NCBI GenBank assembly: GCA_024279045.1 | Contig: JAJRRZ010000090.1 | Coordinates: 1 to 27,668 of the forward strand | Direction of reading: 5' to 3' | DNA length: 27,668 bases | From: Alphaproteobacteria bacterium | GTDB lineage: Bacteria; Pseudomonadota; Alphaproteobacteria; Rhizobiales; Aestuariivirgaceae | Shown here: positions 1 through 8,501 of the stretch, piece after piece | Layout: every line of letters starts with the position of its first letter | How positions within the stretch are numbered: position 1 is the first letter of the stretch | Program-made: the position numbers and the translations under genes | Notes under the pieces: generated by a model | What the model was told of the DNA's origin: nothing | The model's input: the letters and a program-made list of their open reading frames with translations, nothing else | The model's database searches: none

Positions 1-2
1 AA

Positions 3-167
3 TCATTGAACGACCTGTCGCCTCTGAAAAGTGTTGGTCTGCACAAGTTGAAAGGCGACAGGAAGCATCAATGGGCCATGACCGTCAATGGACGTTGGCG
101 CATCTGTTTCGAGTTCCGTGATGGCAATGCGTTCAATGTCGAGATCGTTGATTATCACAGGGGATGA
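3..167 (+). CDS. higB: HigB/RelE-type toxin, C-terminal fragment (cut by window edge)
   Basis: The 5' end lies left of the window; 54 codons are visible, ending in TGA. The visible part includes WAMTVNGRWRICFEF and ends VEIVDYHRG, which is the typical C-terminus of the HigB / plasmid-maintenance killer family (RelE/ParE fold). Members are ribosome-dependent mRNA endonucleases that halt translation when not bound by HigA. The stop overlaps the start of the next gene (ATGA at 164-167), the usual higB-higA arrangement with toxin first, which implies translational coupling. No frameshift is seen in the visible part. Family assignment rests on the C-terminal half and on the partner gene. Confidence 0.85.
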   Translation, partial: SLNDLSPLKSVGLHKLKGDRKHQWAMTVNGRWRICFEFRDGNAFNVEIVDYHRG

Positions 168-460
168 GCATCATGCCGCCTGCCGTGCATCCCGGACGTT
201 TCCTGAAGCGTGAGCTAGAAGCCAGAAAGCTCAGCGCCAACCGGCTGGCGCTGGATATTGGCGTGCCCTCGGGGCGGATCACGGATATTCTCAATGGCCG
301 CCGCTCCATAAGCCCTGATACGGCACTGCGGCTGGGGTTGTATTTCGGCAATTCGCCACAATTCTGGCTGGATTTGCAAAGTCAATATGACCTGGCGCTG
401 GTGCAGCGGGAAAAGGGCGAGGAAATCGCCCGGCGCGTGCGCCCCGCCGATGTCGCATGA
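164..460 (+). CDS. higA: HigA-family antitoxin (XRE-type HTH)
   Basis: A 98-aa protein, the usual length for HigA. It opens with the family's HPGRFLKREL-like segment, followed by a helix-turn-helix (about residues 22-60, including SANRLALDIGVPSGRITDIL) and the characteristic TALRLGLYFGNSPQFWLDLQ stretch. HigA antitoxins neutralise HigB by direct binding and repress their own promoter. The start at 164 overlaps the higB stop by 4 nt; an alternative ATG lies at 173. It ends only 6 nt before the first possible start of glnE on the same strand, so read-through transcription into glnE is possible. The higBA promoter must lie upstream of the window. Confidence 0.9.
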   Translation: MSIMPPAVHPGRFLKRELEARKLSANRLALDIGVPSGRITDILNGRRSISPDTALRLGLYFGNSPQFWLDLQSQYDLALVQREKGEEIARRVRPADVA

Positions 461-466
461 GGCCAT

Positions 467-3400
467 GTGCGGAAACAGCCGCCAAGGCATGACATGTCAG
501 CGCCGCGTGGCTACACTGCGGGCATGGCGGGTGTGATTTCCGAACGTTTCAGGCCATTGCCGCCGCCGCTGGAAGAGACGGCGGCGCGCGAGGCATTGAG
601 CGAGCTGCGGGCGCAGGGGAATCCGGCGGCGGTGCTGGCGGCTGAGGATGCACGGGTGGAGAACCTGTTGCTGGCGGTGTTGGGCGGCTCGCCATTTCTG
701 AGCAATATCCTGCGGACGGAAGCAGATTTCGCCACCGCCTGTTTCAGCAGCGATTCGGACAACCTGTTTTCCAGGATCATTTCGGAGGTGAATCAGGTCC
801 TTGGCGTGGCTTCACGGCAAGAGCTGATGCGCACGCTGCGGCTGGCGCGGCGGCGCGCGGCGCTGCTGATCGCGCTGGCGGACATTGGCAGGCGCTGGGG
901 GCTGATGGAGGTAACACGGCGGCTGACGGATTTCGCCGATGCGGCCATCGGAGCGGCGCTCGGCTTTCTGCTGCGCCAGGCGCACGAAAAGGGCGAGATC
1001 GGCAGCGCCGCACCGCAAGACAGCGGACTGGTGGTGTTCAACATGGGCAAGGGGGGCGCGGGCGAGTTGAACTATTCGTCCGATGTCGATCTGATCTTCT
1101 TTTACGACCCCGACCGGGTGCCACTGGCGGCAGGGGTAGAGGCGCAGACCTTCTTCACCCGGCTGGTGCGCAGGCTTATCGCCATCCTGTCGGAAATTAC
1201 CGAAGACGGGCAGGTAATGCGGGTGGATGTGCGGCTGCGGCCCGACCCCGGTTCCACGCCGGTAGCGATGCCGCTGGAGGCGGCGCTGACCTATTACTTC
1301 AGCATCGGCCAGACGTGGGAACGGGCAGCGTGGATCAAGGCGCGCCCGTGCGCGGGGGATGCGTCGCTGGGGGAAGCATTCCTGCGGGAGCTCTCGCCAT
1401 GGCTGTGGCGCAAGCACCTGGACTTTGCCGCCATTGCCGAGGTGCAGGCGCTGAAGCGGCGCATTCATGCGGTGAGGGGGCATGGCGAGATCACCGTGCC
1501 GGGGCACAATCTGAAGCTGGGGCGTGGCGGCATCCGCGAGATCGAGTTCTTCGTGCAGACGCAGCAGCTCATCGCCGGCGGGCGCAACCCGGCGCTGCGT
1601 GGCCGGGGCACGCTAGAAATGCTGGCGGCGCTGGCCGAACATGGCTGGATCGAACCACGGGTGGTGGAGGAACTGTCCACCGCTTATGTGCGGCTGCGCA
1701 CATGGGAGCACCGCCTGCAGATGATCAATGACCTGCAAACCCACTCCCTGCTGAAAGAGCCGGAAGCGCTGGAGCGCTTCGCGCGCTTTGCAGGTTTTGC
1801 CAATGCCGAAGCGCTGGGACGGGAAGTGCGTGCAACGCTGGAATGTGTGCAACAGCATTATGACGGCCTGTTCGCCGAAGAGGACATTGACAGGGAGGCG
1901 GATGCAACGGAGCTGGCCGATATATTGCTGGCGGAAGAGCCAGGCGACGAGGCGCTTGAAGCGCTGGCAGGGTTGGGTTTTTCGCAAGCATCAGGAGCGC
2001 TGAAGATCATCCGTGGCTGGTTCACGGGGCGCTACGCGGCGCTGCGCACGGAAGCGGCGCGGCAGCGGCTGCGCGCGCTGCTGCCGGCGCTGCTGCGCCA
2101 GATGGCGGATACCGGCGAAGCGGATGTGGCGCTGACGGCGTTCGACCGGTTTCTCGGCGGATTGCCGGCGGGCTTGCAGTTGCTGTCGCTGCTGCAGGCG
2201 AATGTGCATCTGCTGGAACTTCTGCTGCTCATCCTCGGCTCCGCGCCGGTGCTGGCGGCGGAGCTTGCCAAGCGTCCGCGGCTGTTCGGAGCGTTGATCG
2301 AGGGCGAGCTTGTCGGAGAACTGCCACAACGCAAACAGCACGAGGCAGCACTGGAGCGCTTTGCGCCGCTGGATATGCCATTCGAGGAAGTGCTGGACAG
2401 GACGCGGATATACGTCTCGGAGCAGAAGTTCGTGATCGGCACACGGCTGCTGGCGGAAACGGCCAGCGTGGCACAGGCCGAGGCCGCCTACACGGTGCTG
2501 GCGGAGGCAGCGCTGGCGCACATGCTGGCAGTGGCGTGGCGGGAGATGGCGCGCCAGCACGGCGAAGTGGCAGGCTCGGCCAGCGCCATCCTCGCGCTGG
2601 GCAAGCTGGGCAGCCGAGAAATGACGCACACGTCTGATCTCGACCTGGTGATCATTCACGATTTCGCGCCCGATGGCGGAGAATCCGCGCCAACGGCGGC
2701 ACAGCGGAAGAGTGGCGAGGCCATCCGACCGCTGGCGGCGGAGGTGTGGTTCACGCGGCTGACGCGCAAGCTGATCACGGCGCTGACCGCGCCAACGGCG
2801 GAAGGTGTGCTCTACGAGGTGGACATGCGGCTGCGGCCCTCCGGCTCGCAGGGACCGGTGGCGACGCATATCGAGAGCTTCCGCCGCTATCATGCCGAGC
2901 AGGCATGGTTATGGGAGCATCTTGCCCTGACGCGGGCGCGCACGGTGGCGGGAGACGCGGCACTGTGCGCACGCGTGGAGGAGGTGGTGCGCCAGACCCT
3001 GCTGCGGCAGCGCGAGGGTGGGCAAGTGCGCGCGGCAGTGGCGGAGATGCGCGGGCGCATCATGGCGGAGAAACCGGCCAGCAGCGTGTGGGACGTGAAA
3101 GGTGGTGAAGGCGGGCTGATAGATGTGGAGTTCACCGCCCAGGGACTGGTGCTGATGCAGGGGCAGGCGCACCCTGCCCTGCTGCAACGCAACACGCGGG
3201 CAATGCTGGAGGAACTGGTGCGGGCCGGGCTGCTGGATGCGGCGCGCGGTGATGTGTTGCTGATGGCGCATGACCTGTATCACGCGCTGCTGCATGCGCA
3301 GCGGCTGTGCCTGAAGCCGGGCGAGAAGCCGCGCGAGGAGCATATGAGCCGCGGCATGGCGCGGGTGCTGGCGCGTGCGGCACAGGCGCCGGATCTGGTG

Positions 3401-3472
3401 CAGGCGCGGGCGCGCATCAGGGAGATGCGGGAGAAGGTGGCGGCGGTATTTTCCGAGGTGATGGAAACATAA
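467..3472 (+). CDS. glnE: Bifunctional [glutamine synthetase] adenylyltransferase / deadenylase
   Basis: The protein is 1001 aa, normal for GlnE. It adenylylates glutamine synthetase, lowering its activity, when glutamine is high, and removes the AMP when nitrogen is limiting, under PII control. Two nucleotidyltransferase domains are visible. The N-terminal (adenylyl-removing) domain has GKGGAGELNYSSDVDL at about residues 194-209; the C-terminal (adenylylating) domain has LALGKLGSREMTHTSDLDL at 709-727. Both keep the paired acidic residues of the S-D-x-D metal site. The longest frame starts with GTG at 467; ATG codons at 494 and 524 are alternatives, and 494 has a weak AAGG upstream. It follows higA closely and converges on degP; its TAA lies in the A-run of the degP terminator. 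No truncation is seen. Confidence 0.95.
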   Translation: MRKQPPRHDMSAPRGYTAGMAGVISERFRPLPPPLEETAAREALSELRAQGNPAAVLAAEDARVENLLLAVLGGSPFLSNILRTEADFATACFSSDSDNLFSRIISEVNQVLGVASRQELMRTLRLARRRAALLIALADIGRRWGLMEVTRRLTDFADAAIGAALGFLLRQAHEKGEIGSAAPQDSGLVVFNMGKGGAGELNYSSDVDLIFFYDPDRVPLAAGVEAQTFFTRLVRRLIAILSEITEDGQVMRVDVRLRPDPGSTPVAMPLEAALTYYFSIGQTWERAAWIKARPCAGDASLGEAFLRELSPWLWRKHLDFAAIAEVQALKRRIHAVRGHGEITVPGHNLKLGRGGIREIEFFVQTQQLIAGGRNPALRGRGTLEMLAALAEHGWIEPRVVEELSTAYVRLRTWEHRLQMINDLQTHSLLKEPEALERFARFAGFANAEALGREVRATLECVQQHYDGLFAEEDIDREADATELADILLAEEPGDEALEALAGLGFSQASGALKIIRGWFTGRYAALRTEAARQRLRALLPALLRQMADTGEADVALTAFDRFLGGLPAGLQLLSLLQANVHLLELLLLILGSAPVLAAELAKRPRLFGALIEGELVGELPQRKQHEAALERFAPLDMPFEEVLDRTRIYVSEQKFVIGTRLLAETASVAQAEAAYTVLAEAALAHMLAVAWREMARQHGEVAGSASAILALGKLGSREMTHTSDLDLVIIHDFAPDGGESAPTAAQRKSGEAIRPLAAEVWFTRLTRKLITALTAPTAEGVLYEVDMRLRPSGSQGPVATHIESFRRYHAEQAWLWEHLALTRARTVAGDAALCARVEEVVRQTLLRQREGGQVRAAVAEMRGRIMAEKPASSVWDVKGGEGGLIDVEFTAQGLVLMQGQAHPALLQRNTRAMLEELVRAGLLDAARGDVLLMAHDLYHALLHAQRLCLKPGEKPREEHMSRGMARVLARAAQAPDLVQARARIREMREKVAAVFSEVMET

Positions 3473-3506
3473 AAAAAGCGGTCAGGGACCATGAGTCCCC
3501 GACCGC
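3471..3506 (-). terminator. Intrinsic terminator of degP, abutting the glnE stop
   Basis: An inverted repeat at 3478-3506 pairs GCGGTC-A-GGGAC with GTCCC-C-GACCGC around a 5-nt loop. Read on the minus strand it is followed directly by seven T residues (complement of A3471-3477), the classic rho-independent form, placed 45 nt past the degP stop. On the plus strand only a weak T-containing stretch follows, so it may also slow glnE transcripts. The A-run includes the last two bases of the glnE stop codon. Confidence 0.85.
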
Positions 3507-3550
3507 CATTTCGCGTGCAGCCTTGCATACCCTCGTATGCCGCTGTTGCC

Positions 3551-5119
3551 TTATTTCTTCAGTGGCAGGGCGATGAAGCGCTGGTTGCCATTGGCAGAGC
3601 GCACCAGCAACAGCACCGCCTTGCGGCCTTTCTGGCGGGCCTTGGCAATGGCCTTGCCGAAATCGGCCAGGCTGTTCACCTGCTGGCCGGCCACTTCCAG
3701 AATGACATCACCGGGGCGCAGGCCCTTTTCGGCGGCGCGCGAGCCGGGATCGATCTCGGCGATGACGACACCCTTGCCGTCGGGCGCGCTCTTCAGGCGC
3801 AGGCCCAGCTTCTTGGCCAAGCTGGTGGGGGCGGCCGGCTGACCGAAGGACCTGGCGATCTGCTCATCAGAGGGCATGCGGCCAATCTCAACGTCCAGCG
3901 TCTGGCGCTTGCCGTCCCGCAGGATGGTGATCTTCGCCGTGCTGCCCGGCTCGATGTCGGCTACCAGCAGGGCCAGATGACGCGGATCCTTTACTTTCTG
4001 GCCGTTGACTTCCAGAATGGCATCGCCAACCTTCAGGCCACCTTTCTCGGCGGGCGAATTGGCGGTTACCCTGGCGACCAGCGCGCCGTGCGGCTCATCG
4101 AGCCCCAGGCCTTCGGCCATTTCCTCGTCGATGGGCTGGATCTGCACGCCCAGCCAGCCGCGCACCACCTGCCCCTTTTCCTTCAACTGGGTGATGACGC
4201 GCTTGGCCATCTGCGCCGGGATGGCAAAACCGATGCCCACCGAACCGCCGGAAGGCGAGAAGATCGCGGTATTCACACCGACCACGCGTCCCTGCATGTT
4301 GAAGGTGGGGCCGCCGGAATTGCCGCGGTTGATGGCGGCGTCGATCTGCAGGAAGTTGTCATAGTTACCGGCACCGATATAACGCCCCTTGGCAGAGACG
4401 ATGCCGGCGGTAACCGTGCCGCCAAAGCCGAAGGGGTTGCCCACGGCGATGACCCACTCACCAACGCGCGGTTCCTTCTCGGCAAACTGCACATAATGGA
4501 ACGACTTGCCCTTGGCATCCACCTTCAGCAGCGCCAGGTCGGTTTTCTTGTCGGAGCCCAGCAGGCGGGCGCGGTAGCGTTTGCCATCGGTGGTTTTCAC
4601 CCAGATCTTCGCGGCACGGCGCACCACGTGATGGTTGGTAACGACGTAGCCGTCGGAGCTGATGAAGAAACCGGAGCCGACGGCGCGGCCACGGAAGTGC
4701 GGCGCGGGCTTGCCGGGCATGCCGGGGATGCCGAACTCACCGCCGGGGCCGCCGAAACGCTCCATGAAGTCCTTGAAGAAGCGGCGCATCTCCGGCGGCA
4801 ACTTGTCGAGATCACCACCAAACTTGCGAAACAGCTTGCGCCCTTTCTGCATGGCGCCAGGCTCCACCTCGACCTCTATGGAGACAACCGCCGGCATGAC
4901 CTTTTCGGCCAGGTCGGCGAAGCCTGATTGCAGGGTGGGGGCCTTAACGGTTTCGGTGGTAACGGCCTTGTCCTTCTCGCCGCCGAACAGCGATTTCAAC
5001 ACGCCGCCGGTTTCGGCCTGCGCCGAAGCAGCAAAAGGTGCTGCCAGCAGCGCCGCGGAAAGCGCCAGAATCCTAACGCTGCTGACAACCGCGCGCTTGT
5101 TGCGAACAGGTGAAGTCAT
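3551..5119 (-). CDS. degP: Periplasmic serine protease, Do/DegP (HtrA) family
   Basis: A 522-aa HtrA/Do protease that degrades or refolds damaged envelope proteins. A signal peptide is visible (basic N-end, hydrophobic residues 16-30, probable cleavage after ASAQA at about 36). The trypsin-like domain carries the catalytic triad: H164 (TNHHVV), D194 (KTDLALLK) and S268 (GNSGGP). Two PDZ domains follow at about 320-415 and 430-520. The Q-linker between residues 86 and 140 is rich in Gly, Pro and Phe, as in many Do proteases. A GGGAG ribosome-binding site lies upstream of the ATG. The gene is the last in the ccm direction, after a 191-bp gap that could hold its own promoter, and ends at a strong terminator. 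Placement between the ccm genes and glnE resembles alphaproteobacterial genomes. Confidence 0.95.
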   Translation of the reverse strand: MTSPVRNKRAVVSSVRILALSAALLAAPFAASAQAETGGVLKSLFGGEKDKAVTTETVKAPTLQSGFADLAEKVMPAVVSIEVEVEPGAMQKGRKLFRKFGGDLDKLPPEMRRFFKDFMERFGGPGGEFGIPGMPGKPAPHFRGRAVGSGFFISSDGYVVTNHHVVRRAAKIWVKTTDGKRYRARLLGSDKKTDLALLKVDAKGKSFHYVQFAEKEPRVGEWVIAVGNPFGFGGTVTAGIVSAKGRYIGAGNYDNFLQIDAAINRGNSGGPTFNMQGRVVGVNTAIFSPSGGSVGIGFAIPAQMAKRVITQLKEKGQVVRGWLGVQIQPIDEEMAEGLGLDEPHGALVARVTANSPAEKGGLKVGDAILEVNGQKVKDPRHLALLVADIEPGSTAKITILRDGKRQTLDVEIGRMPSDEQIARSFGQPAAPTSLAKKLGLRLKSAPDGKGVVIAEIDPGSRAAEKGLRPGDVILEVAGQQVNSLADFGKAIAKARQKGRKAVLLLVRSANGNQRFIALPLKK

Positions 5120-5310
5120 TGTCTGAAAACTCCCTTTCGGCTTGTTCCATTCATCGGGAACGCGGGGGATGGCCGGTCATGGCGCCGGAATGGCGCAACT
5201 GGCCGACCACTGCCGAAAGAGATAGGAAGCCAATCGTGCAAGGAGAATGGCGCGGCGGTGAAAAGTTGGTAACGGTAGAGAAACAATTCGCGAAACAGCG
5301 ATATTTTCTA

Positions 5311-5832
5311 TCAACTTTTACCGTCAAGGAGTTCCCGCAGGCGCTGGCGCTCTTCTTCGGAGAGGGGGGCTTCGGCGCTGGCGGCTTCCGGCGCAGTGCG
5401 CAAGCGCCTGCGCATGTAGATGGCGGCTCCCACCAGCCCGGCGAGCAACACCAGGAACGGCCCCAGCCACAGAAACAACGTGTGCGCGGCAAAGCGTGGC
5501 TTGAGCAACACATACTCACCATAGCGGTCAACAAGGTATTGCAGGGCCTGCTCATCCGTATCGCCAGCTTTCAGGCGCTCACGCAGCAAGATGCGCAAAT
5601 CGCGCGCCAACGGGGCATTGGATTCATCAATGTTCTCGTTCTGGCAGACCAGGCACCGCAGATTCTTCGACAGCTTGCGGGCGCGCGCTTCCAGCTCCGG
5701 GTCCTTGAGAATCTCGTCCGGCTCCACTGCCCATACCGGGGAGACAGGCGAAAATGGCGTGGCAGGTGTGAGCGCCAGCGCCGCCAGCAGCAACAGCAAG
5801 GATGCCAGAACCGCCCTGCCTGTTCCGCGCAT
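5311..5832 (-). CDS. ccmH: Cytochrome c maturation protein CcmH (CycL)
   Basis: CcmH is the membrane-anchored thiol-disulfide component that keeps apocytochrome c cysteines reduced and works with CcmF/CcmI in haem ligation. From the chosen start the protein is 173 aa. It has a signal/anchor segment (residues 8-22), the family motif LRCLVCQN with C60 and C63, a C-terminal membrane helix (about 110-132) and an acidic tail. Upstream ATGs at 5856 and 5838 are in frame, but only 5832 has a well-spaced GGAGG (7 nt). It starts about 30 nt after the ccmF stop and was probably co-transcribed with it. No CcmG lies between ccmF and ccmH. Confidence 0.92.
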   Translation of the reverse strand: MRGTGRAVLASLLLLLAALALTPATPFSPVSPVWAVEPDEILKDPELEARARKLSKNLRCLVCQNENIDESNAPLARDLRILLRERLKAGDTDEQALQYLVDRYGEYVLLKPRFAAHTLFLWLGPFLVLLAGLVGAAIYMRRRLRTAPEAASAEAPLSEEERQRLRELLDGKS

Positions 5833-5863
5833 GGTCATGCCTCCATCATGCTCCATTGGGTGT

Positions 5864-7852
5864 TCATTCCGCCGGCTGCGCGGCGATGCGGCTGTCGGTG
5901 CGCTCGGCCACGCCAACGCGGAAACGACGATCCATCAGCCCGATGAAACCACCGAAGACCATCATCAACGCGCCCAACCACAGCAGATAGATCATTGGCT
6001 CGAAGTAGATGCGCACGGTGCGGCCCATCTGTGTCTTGTCGCCGATGGCAATGTAGAGATCGCCCAACGGATAGTGCAGCAGTGCCACCTCGGTGGTGGG
6101 CATGGAACGACTCCCGAGGAAAGTGCGTTTCTCGGAGATTTCCTCGGCGATTTTCTCGCCATTGCGATAGATTTCAAACAGACTCTGTTCGGCCAGATAA
6201 TTGGGGCCCGTGGCTTGACGGTCGCCCTTGTAGAGCACCTCGAAGCCAGCGATCTCTACCTTTTGGCCTGGCTGCATGGCGTTGATGGCCTCGCTTTTCC
6301 AGGCCGTGGAGATGACAGCTCCCAATACAATCAATCCCACACCAGCGTGAGCCAGCGTCATGGCCCACAGGTGGCCAGGCATGGAGGAAATACGTGAAAG
6401 CGCTACCTTGAGTGGCGCCCGGAACAGCATGACACGGCCAGCCCATTCCTGCAGCGCGCCGACCAGCACCCACGTACCCACACCAACACCCAGCGCTGCC
6501 TTGATGGATGCCCCCGCCAGCAACGAAGCGAGAATGGCCACAACGGCAGCCACCAGAGCAGAAACCTTCAGCCGCGACAATGCGGCTTTCAGCTTGCCAC
6601 GCTTCCAGGCCAGCAGCGGCCCCAACGGCAGAATGAGCAACAGCGGGATGATGAGGATGCCGAAGGTGAGATTGAAGTAAGGCGCACCCACGGTGATCTT
6701 GCCGCCACCGGTTACGGCCTCGTAAGCCAGCGGGAACAACGTGCCTATGAACACGGCAGCGGTGGCGGCGGAGAGCAACACGTTGTTGAGCACCAGCGAT
6801 CCTTCACGCGAAACAGGCTCGAAACTGCCCTCCAGCTTCAATGCATGAGCGCGAATTGCATAAAGGAACAGCGACCCGCCGATGAAGAAGGCAAGAATGG
6901 CAAGAATGAACGTGCCGCGCTCCGGATCGACGGCGAAGGCATGCACCGAGGACAATACGCCCGAGCGCACCAGGAACATGCCCACCAAAGACAGCGAGAA
7001 TGTTATCAATGCCAGCAGGATTGTCCAGGTCTTCAGCGCGTTGCGCTTTTCCACCACAATGGCGGAATGCAACAGCGCGGTGCCCGCAAGCCATGGCATG
7101 AAGGAAGCGTTTTCCACAGGATCCCAGAACCACCAGCCACCCCAGCCCAGTTCGTAATAGGCCCACCAGCTGCCCAGCGCGATACCAGCGGTGAGAAACG
7201 TCCATGCAGCCAATGTCCAGGGCCGCACCCAACGAGCCCAAGCGCTGTCCACCTTGCCTTCCAGCAGGGCGGCAATGGCAAAGGCGAAGGCCACGGAAAA
7301 GCCCACATAACCGGCGTAGAGCATGGGCGGATGCATGGCCAGAGCAGGATCCTGCAACAGCGGGTTCATGCCCTGCCCTTCTAGGGGCACACGGCTTTCG
7401 GGAATGCGCACGAAGGGGCTGGAGACCGTGTTGATATACAGCAGGAAGGCAGATGAAATCGCCCCCTGCACACCCAGCACACGAGCTTTCAGCGACGCAG
7501 GCAGGTTGCCGGAAAACACGGCGATGGCCAGCGTGAAAGCAGCCATGACCAGCACCCACAACAGCATCGAGCCCTCATGATTGGCCCAAGCGCCGGTGAT
7601 CTTGTAGAGGAAGGGTTTGGCGGAGTGGGAATTCTGGAAGACGTTGAGGACAGAGAAGTCGGAATTGACATAGGCGTGCACCAGCGCGGCAAAGGAGAAG
7701 GCCACCAGGAAAAATTGCACGATGGCCGCGGGAGCCGCCATTTCCATCAGGCGCATGTCATTGCGCGCGGCGCCATACAGCGGCACGAAGGTCTGATACA
7801 GCGCCACGGCCAGCGCCAGCACCAGCGCGAAATGTCCCAGCTCGACGATCAT
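5864..7852 (-). CDS. ccmF: Haem lyase subunit CcmF (CycK)
   Basis: A 662-aa polytopic inner-membrane protein, the usual size for CcmF, which receives haem from CcmE and attaches it to apocytochrome c. Many hydrophobic segments run through the whole length. The tryptophan-rich WWD signature (GWGGWWFWDPVENASFMPWL) is at about residues 236-255. Conserved periplasmic-side histidines are present, for example H174 in LAMHPPMLY and H262 just after the WWD region. A large periplasmic domain with few hydrophobic residues lies at about 530-620, before the last helix. It lies between ccmE (55-nt gap) and ccmH, the cycHJKL order of alphaproteobacteria. No disruption is seen. Confidence 0.96.
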   Translation of the reverse strand: MIVELGHFALVLALAVALYQTFVPLYGAARNDMRLMEMAAPAAIVQFFLVAFSFAALVHAYVNSDFSVLNVFQNSHSAKPFLYKITGAWANHEGSMLLWVLVMAAFTLAIAVFSGNLPASLKARVLGVQGAISSAFLLYINTVSSPFVRIPESRVPLEGQGMNPLLQDPALAMHPPMLYAGYVGFSVAFAFAIAALLEGKVDSAWARWVRPWTLAAWTFLTAGIALGSWWAYYELGWGGWWFWDPVENASFMPWLAGTALLHSAIVVEKRNALKTWTILLALITFSLSLVGMFLVRSGVLSSVHAFAVDPERGTFILAILAFFIGGSLFLYAIRAHALKLEGSFEPVSREGSLVLNNVLLSAATAAVFIGTLFPLAYEAVTGGGKITVGAPYFNLTFGILIIPLLLILPLGPLLAWKRGKLKAALSRLKVSALVAAVVAILASLLAGASIKAALGVGVGTWVLVGALQEWAGRVMLFRAPLKVALSRISSMPGHLWAMTLAHAGVGLIVLGAVISTAWKSEAINAMQPGQKVEIAGFEVLYKGDRQATGPNYLAEQSLFEIYRNGEKIAEEISEKRTFLGSRSMPTTEVALLHYPLGDLYIAIGDKTQMGRTVRIYFEPMIYLLWLGALMMVFGGFIGLMDRRFRVGVAERTDSRIAAQPAE

Positions 7853-7906
7853 GATTCAGCTCCCTCCCCTGTCGTAGCCGCTGCCAGACGCGGCAGTACA
7901 TCAGCA

Positions 7907-8425
7907 TCAATAGGGCGACGATGCCGCTGCCGCAGCTGCGCGTGCAGCATCATTGCCATTGGCGGCACCCTGCTCATTTTGCACATGCTGCCACAACCCC
8001 TTTTCCTTCAGGGCGTCGGCCACCTCGCGCGGCATGTATTTCTCATCGTGTTTGGCCAGAACCGTATCGGCCACGAAGGAACCGTCCGGCTGCAAGCGCC
8101 CCTCGGCCACCACACCCTGCCCCTCGCGGAACAAGTCGGGCAGGATGCCCTTGAAGGTAACAGGCACTTCCCTGGCCGTGTCAGTGATGACGAAACGGAT
8201 CTCGCCATCATCGAGAAGTTTCACCGACCCTTTCTCAACCAAGCCGCCCAGGCGCAGGCGGGCACCAGGGGCGAGCTGCTTTTCGGCCAGCTTCTCGCTG
8301 ACTTCCGATGGCGTGTAGAAGAATACCAGCGTGTCGCGCAGGGCATAGAGGATCAGCCCGGCAGCGATACCCAGGAAGGCCAGGGCACCGAGGATGAGCA
8401 TGGTGCGCTGCTGTTTTCGGGTCAT
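7907..8425 (-). CDS. ccmE: Haem chaperone CcmE (CycJ)
   Basis: A 172-aa periplasmic haem chaperone anchored by one N-terminal helix (residues 9-28). An OB-fold domain covers about residues 32-130. The covalent haem-binding histidine is H126 in LAKHDEKYMP, with the axial ligand Y130 four residues later, the HxxxY form of the family. The C-tail is a disordered Ala/Asn-rich stretch. The frame is open upstream of 8425 into ccmI coding sequence, but the start here gives the family N-terminus and follows an AGGA-type site. The gap to ccmI is 76 nt. Confidence 0.94.
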   Translation of the reverse strand: MTRKQQRTMLILGALAFLGIAAGLILYALRDTLVFFYTPSEVSEKLAEKQLAPGARLRLGGLVEKGSVKLLDDGEIRFVITDTAREVPVTFKGILPDLFREGQGVVAEGRLQPDGSFVADTVLAKHDEKYMPREVADALKEKGLWQHVQNEQGAANGNDAARAAAAAASSPY

Positions 8426-8501
8426 GATTTCTTGTCCTTCCCTGGCTGTCATGGCCCTGCCATTGCCCCACCGGGGTGGGGTGGCAAGGCCTGCTTCCAC
8501 C

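Noticed and set aside
3491..4927. Long plus-strand open frame of 478 codons
   Set aside because: It is antisense to degP, whose protein has a full catalytic triad and two PDZ domains; high GC content creates long shadow frames.
5261..5319. Inverted repeat AAAAGTTG / CAACTTTT between ccmH and degP
   Set aside because: Eight-base arms 43 nt apart in AT-rich intergenic sequence, one arm overlapping the ccmH stop; could be chance, so not called as an operator.
5832..5866. Absence of a CcmG/DsbE thioredoxin gene between ccmF and ccmH
   Set aside because: In many alphaproteobacteria ccmG lies with ccmABC elsewhere, so its absence from this block is normal and says nothing about loss.
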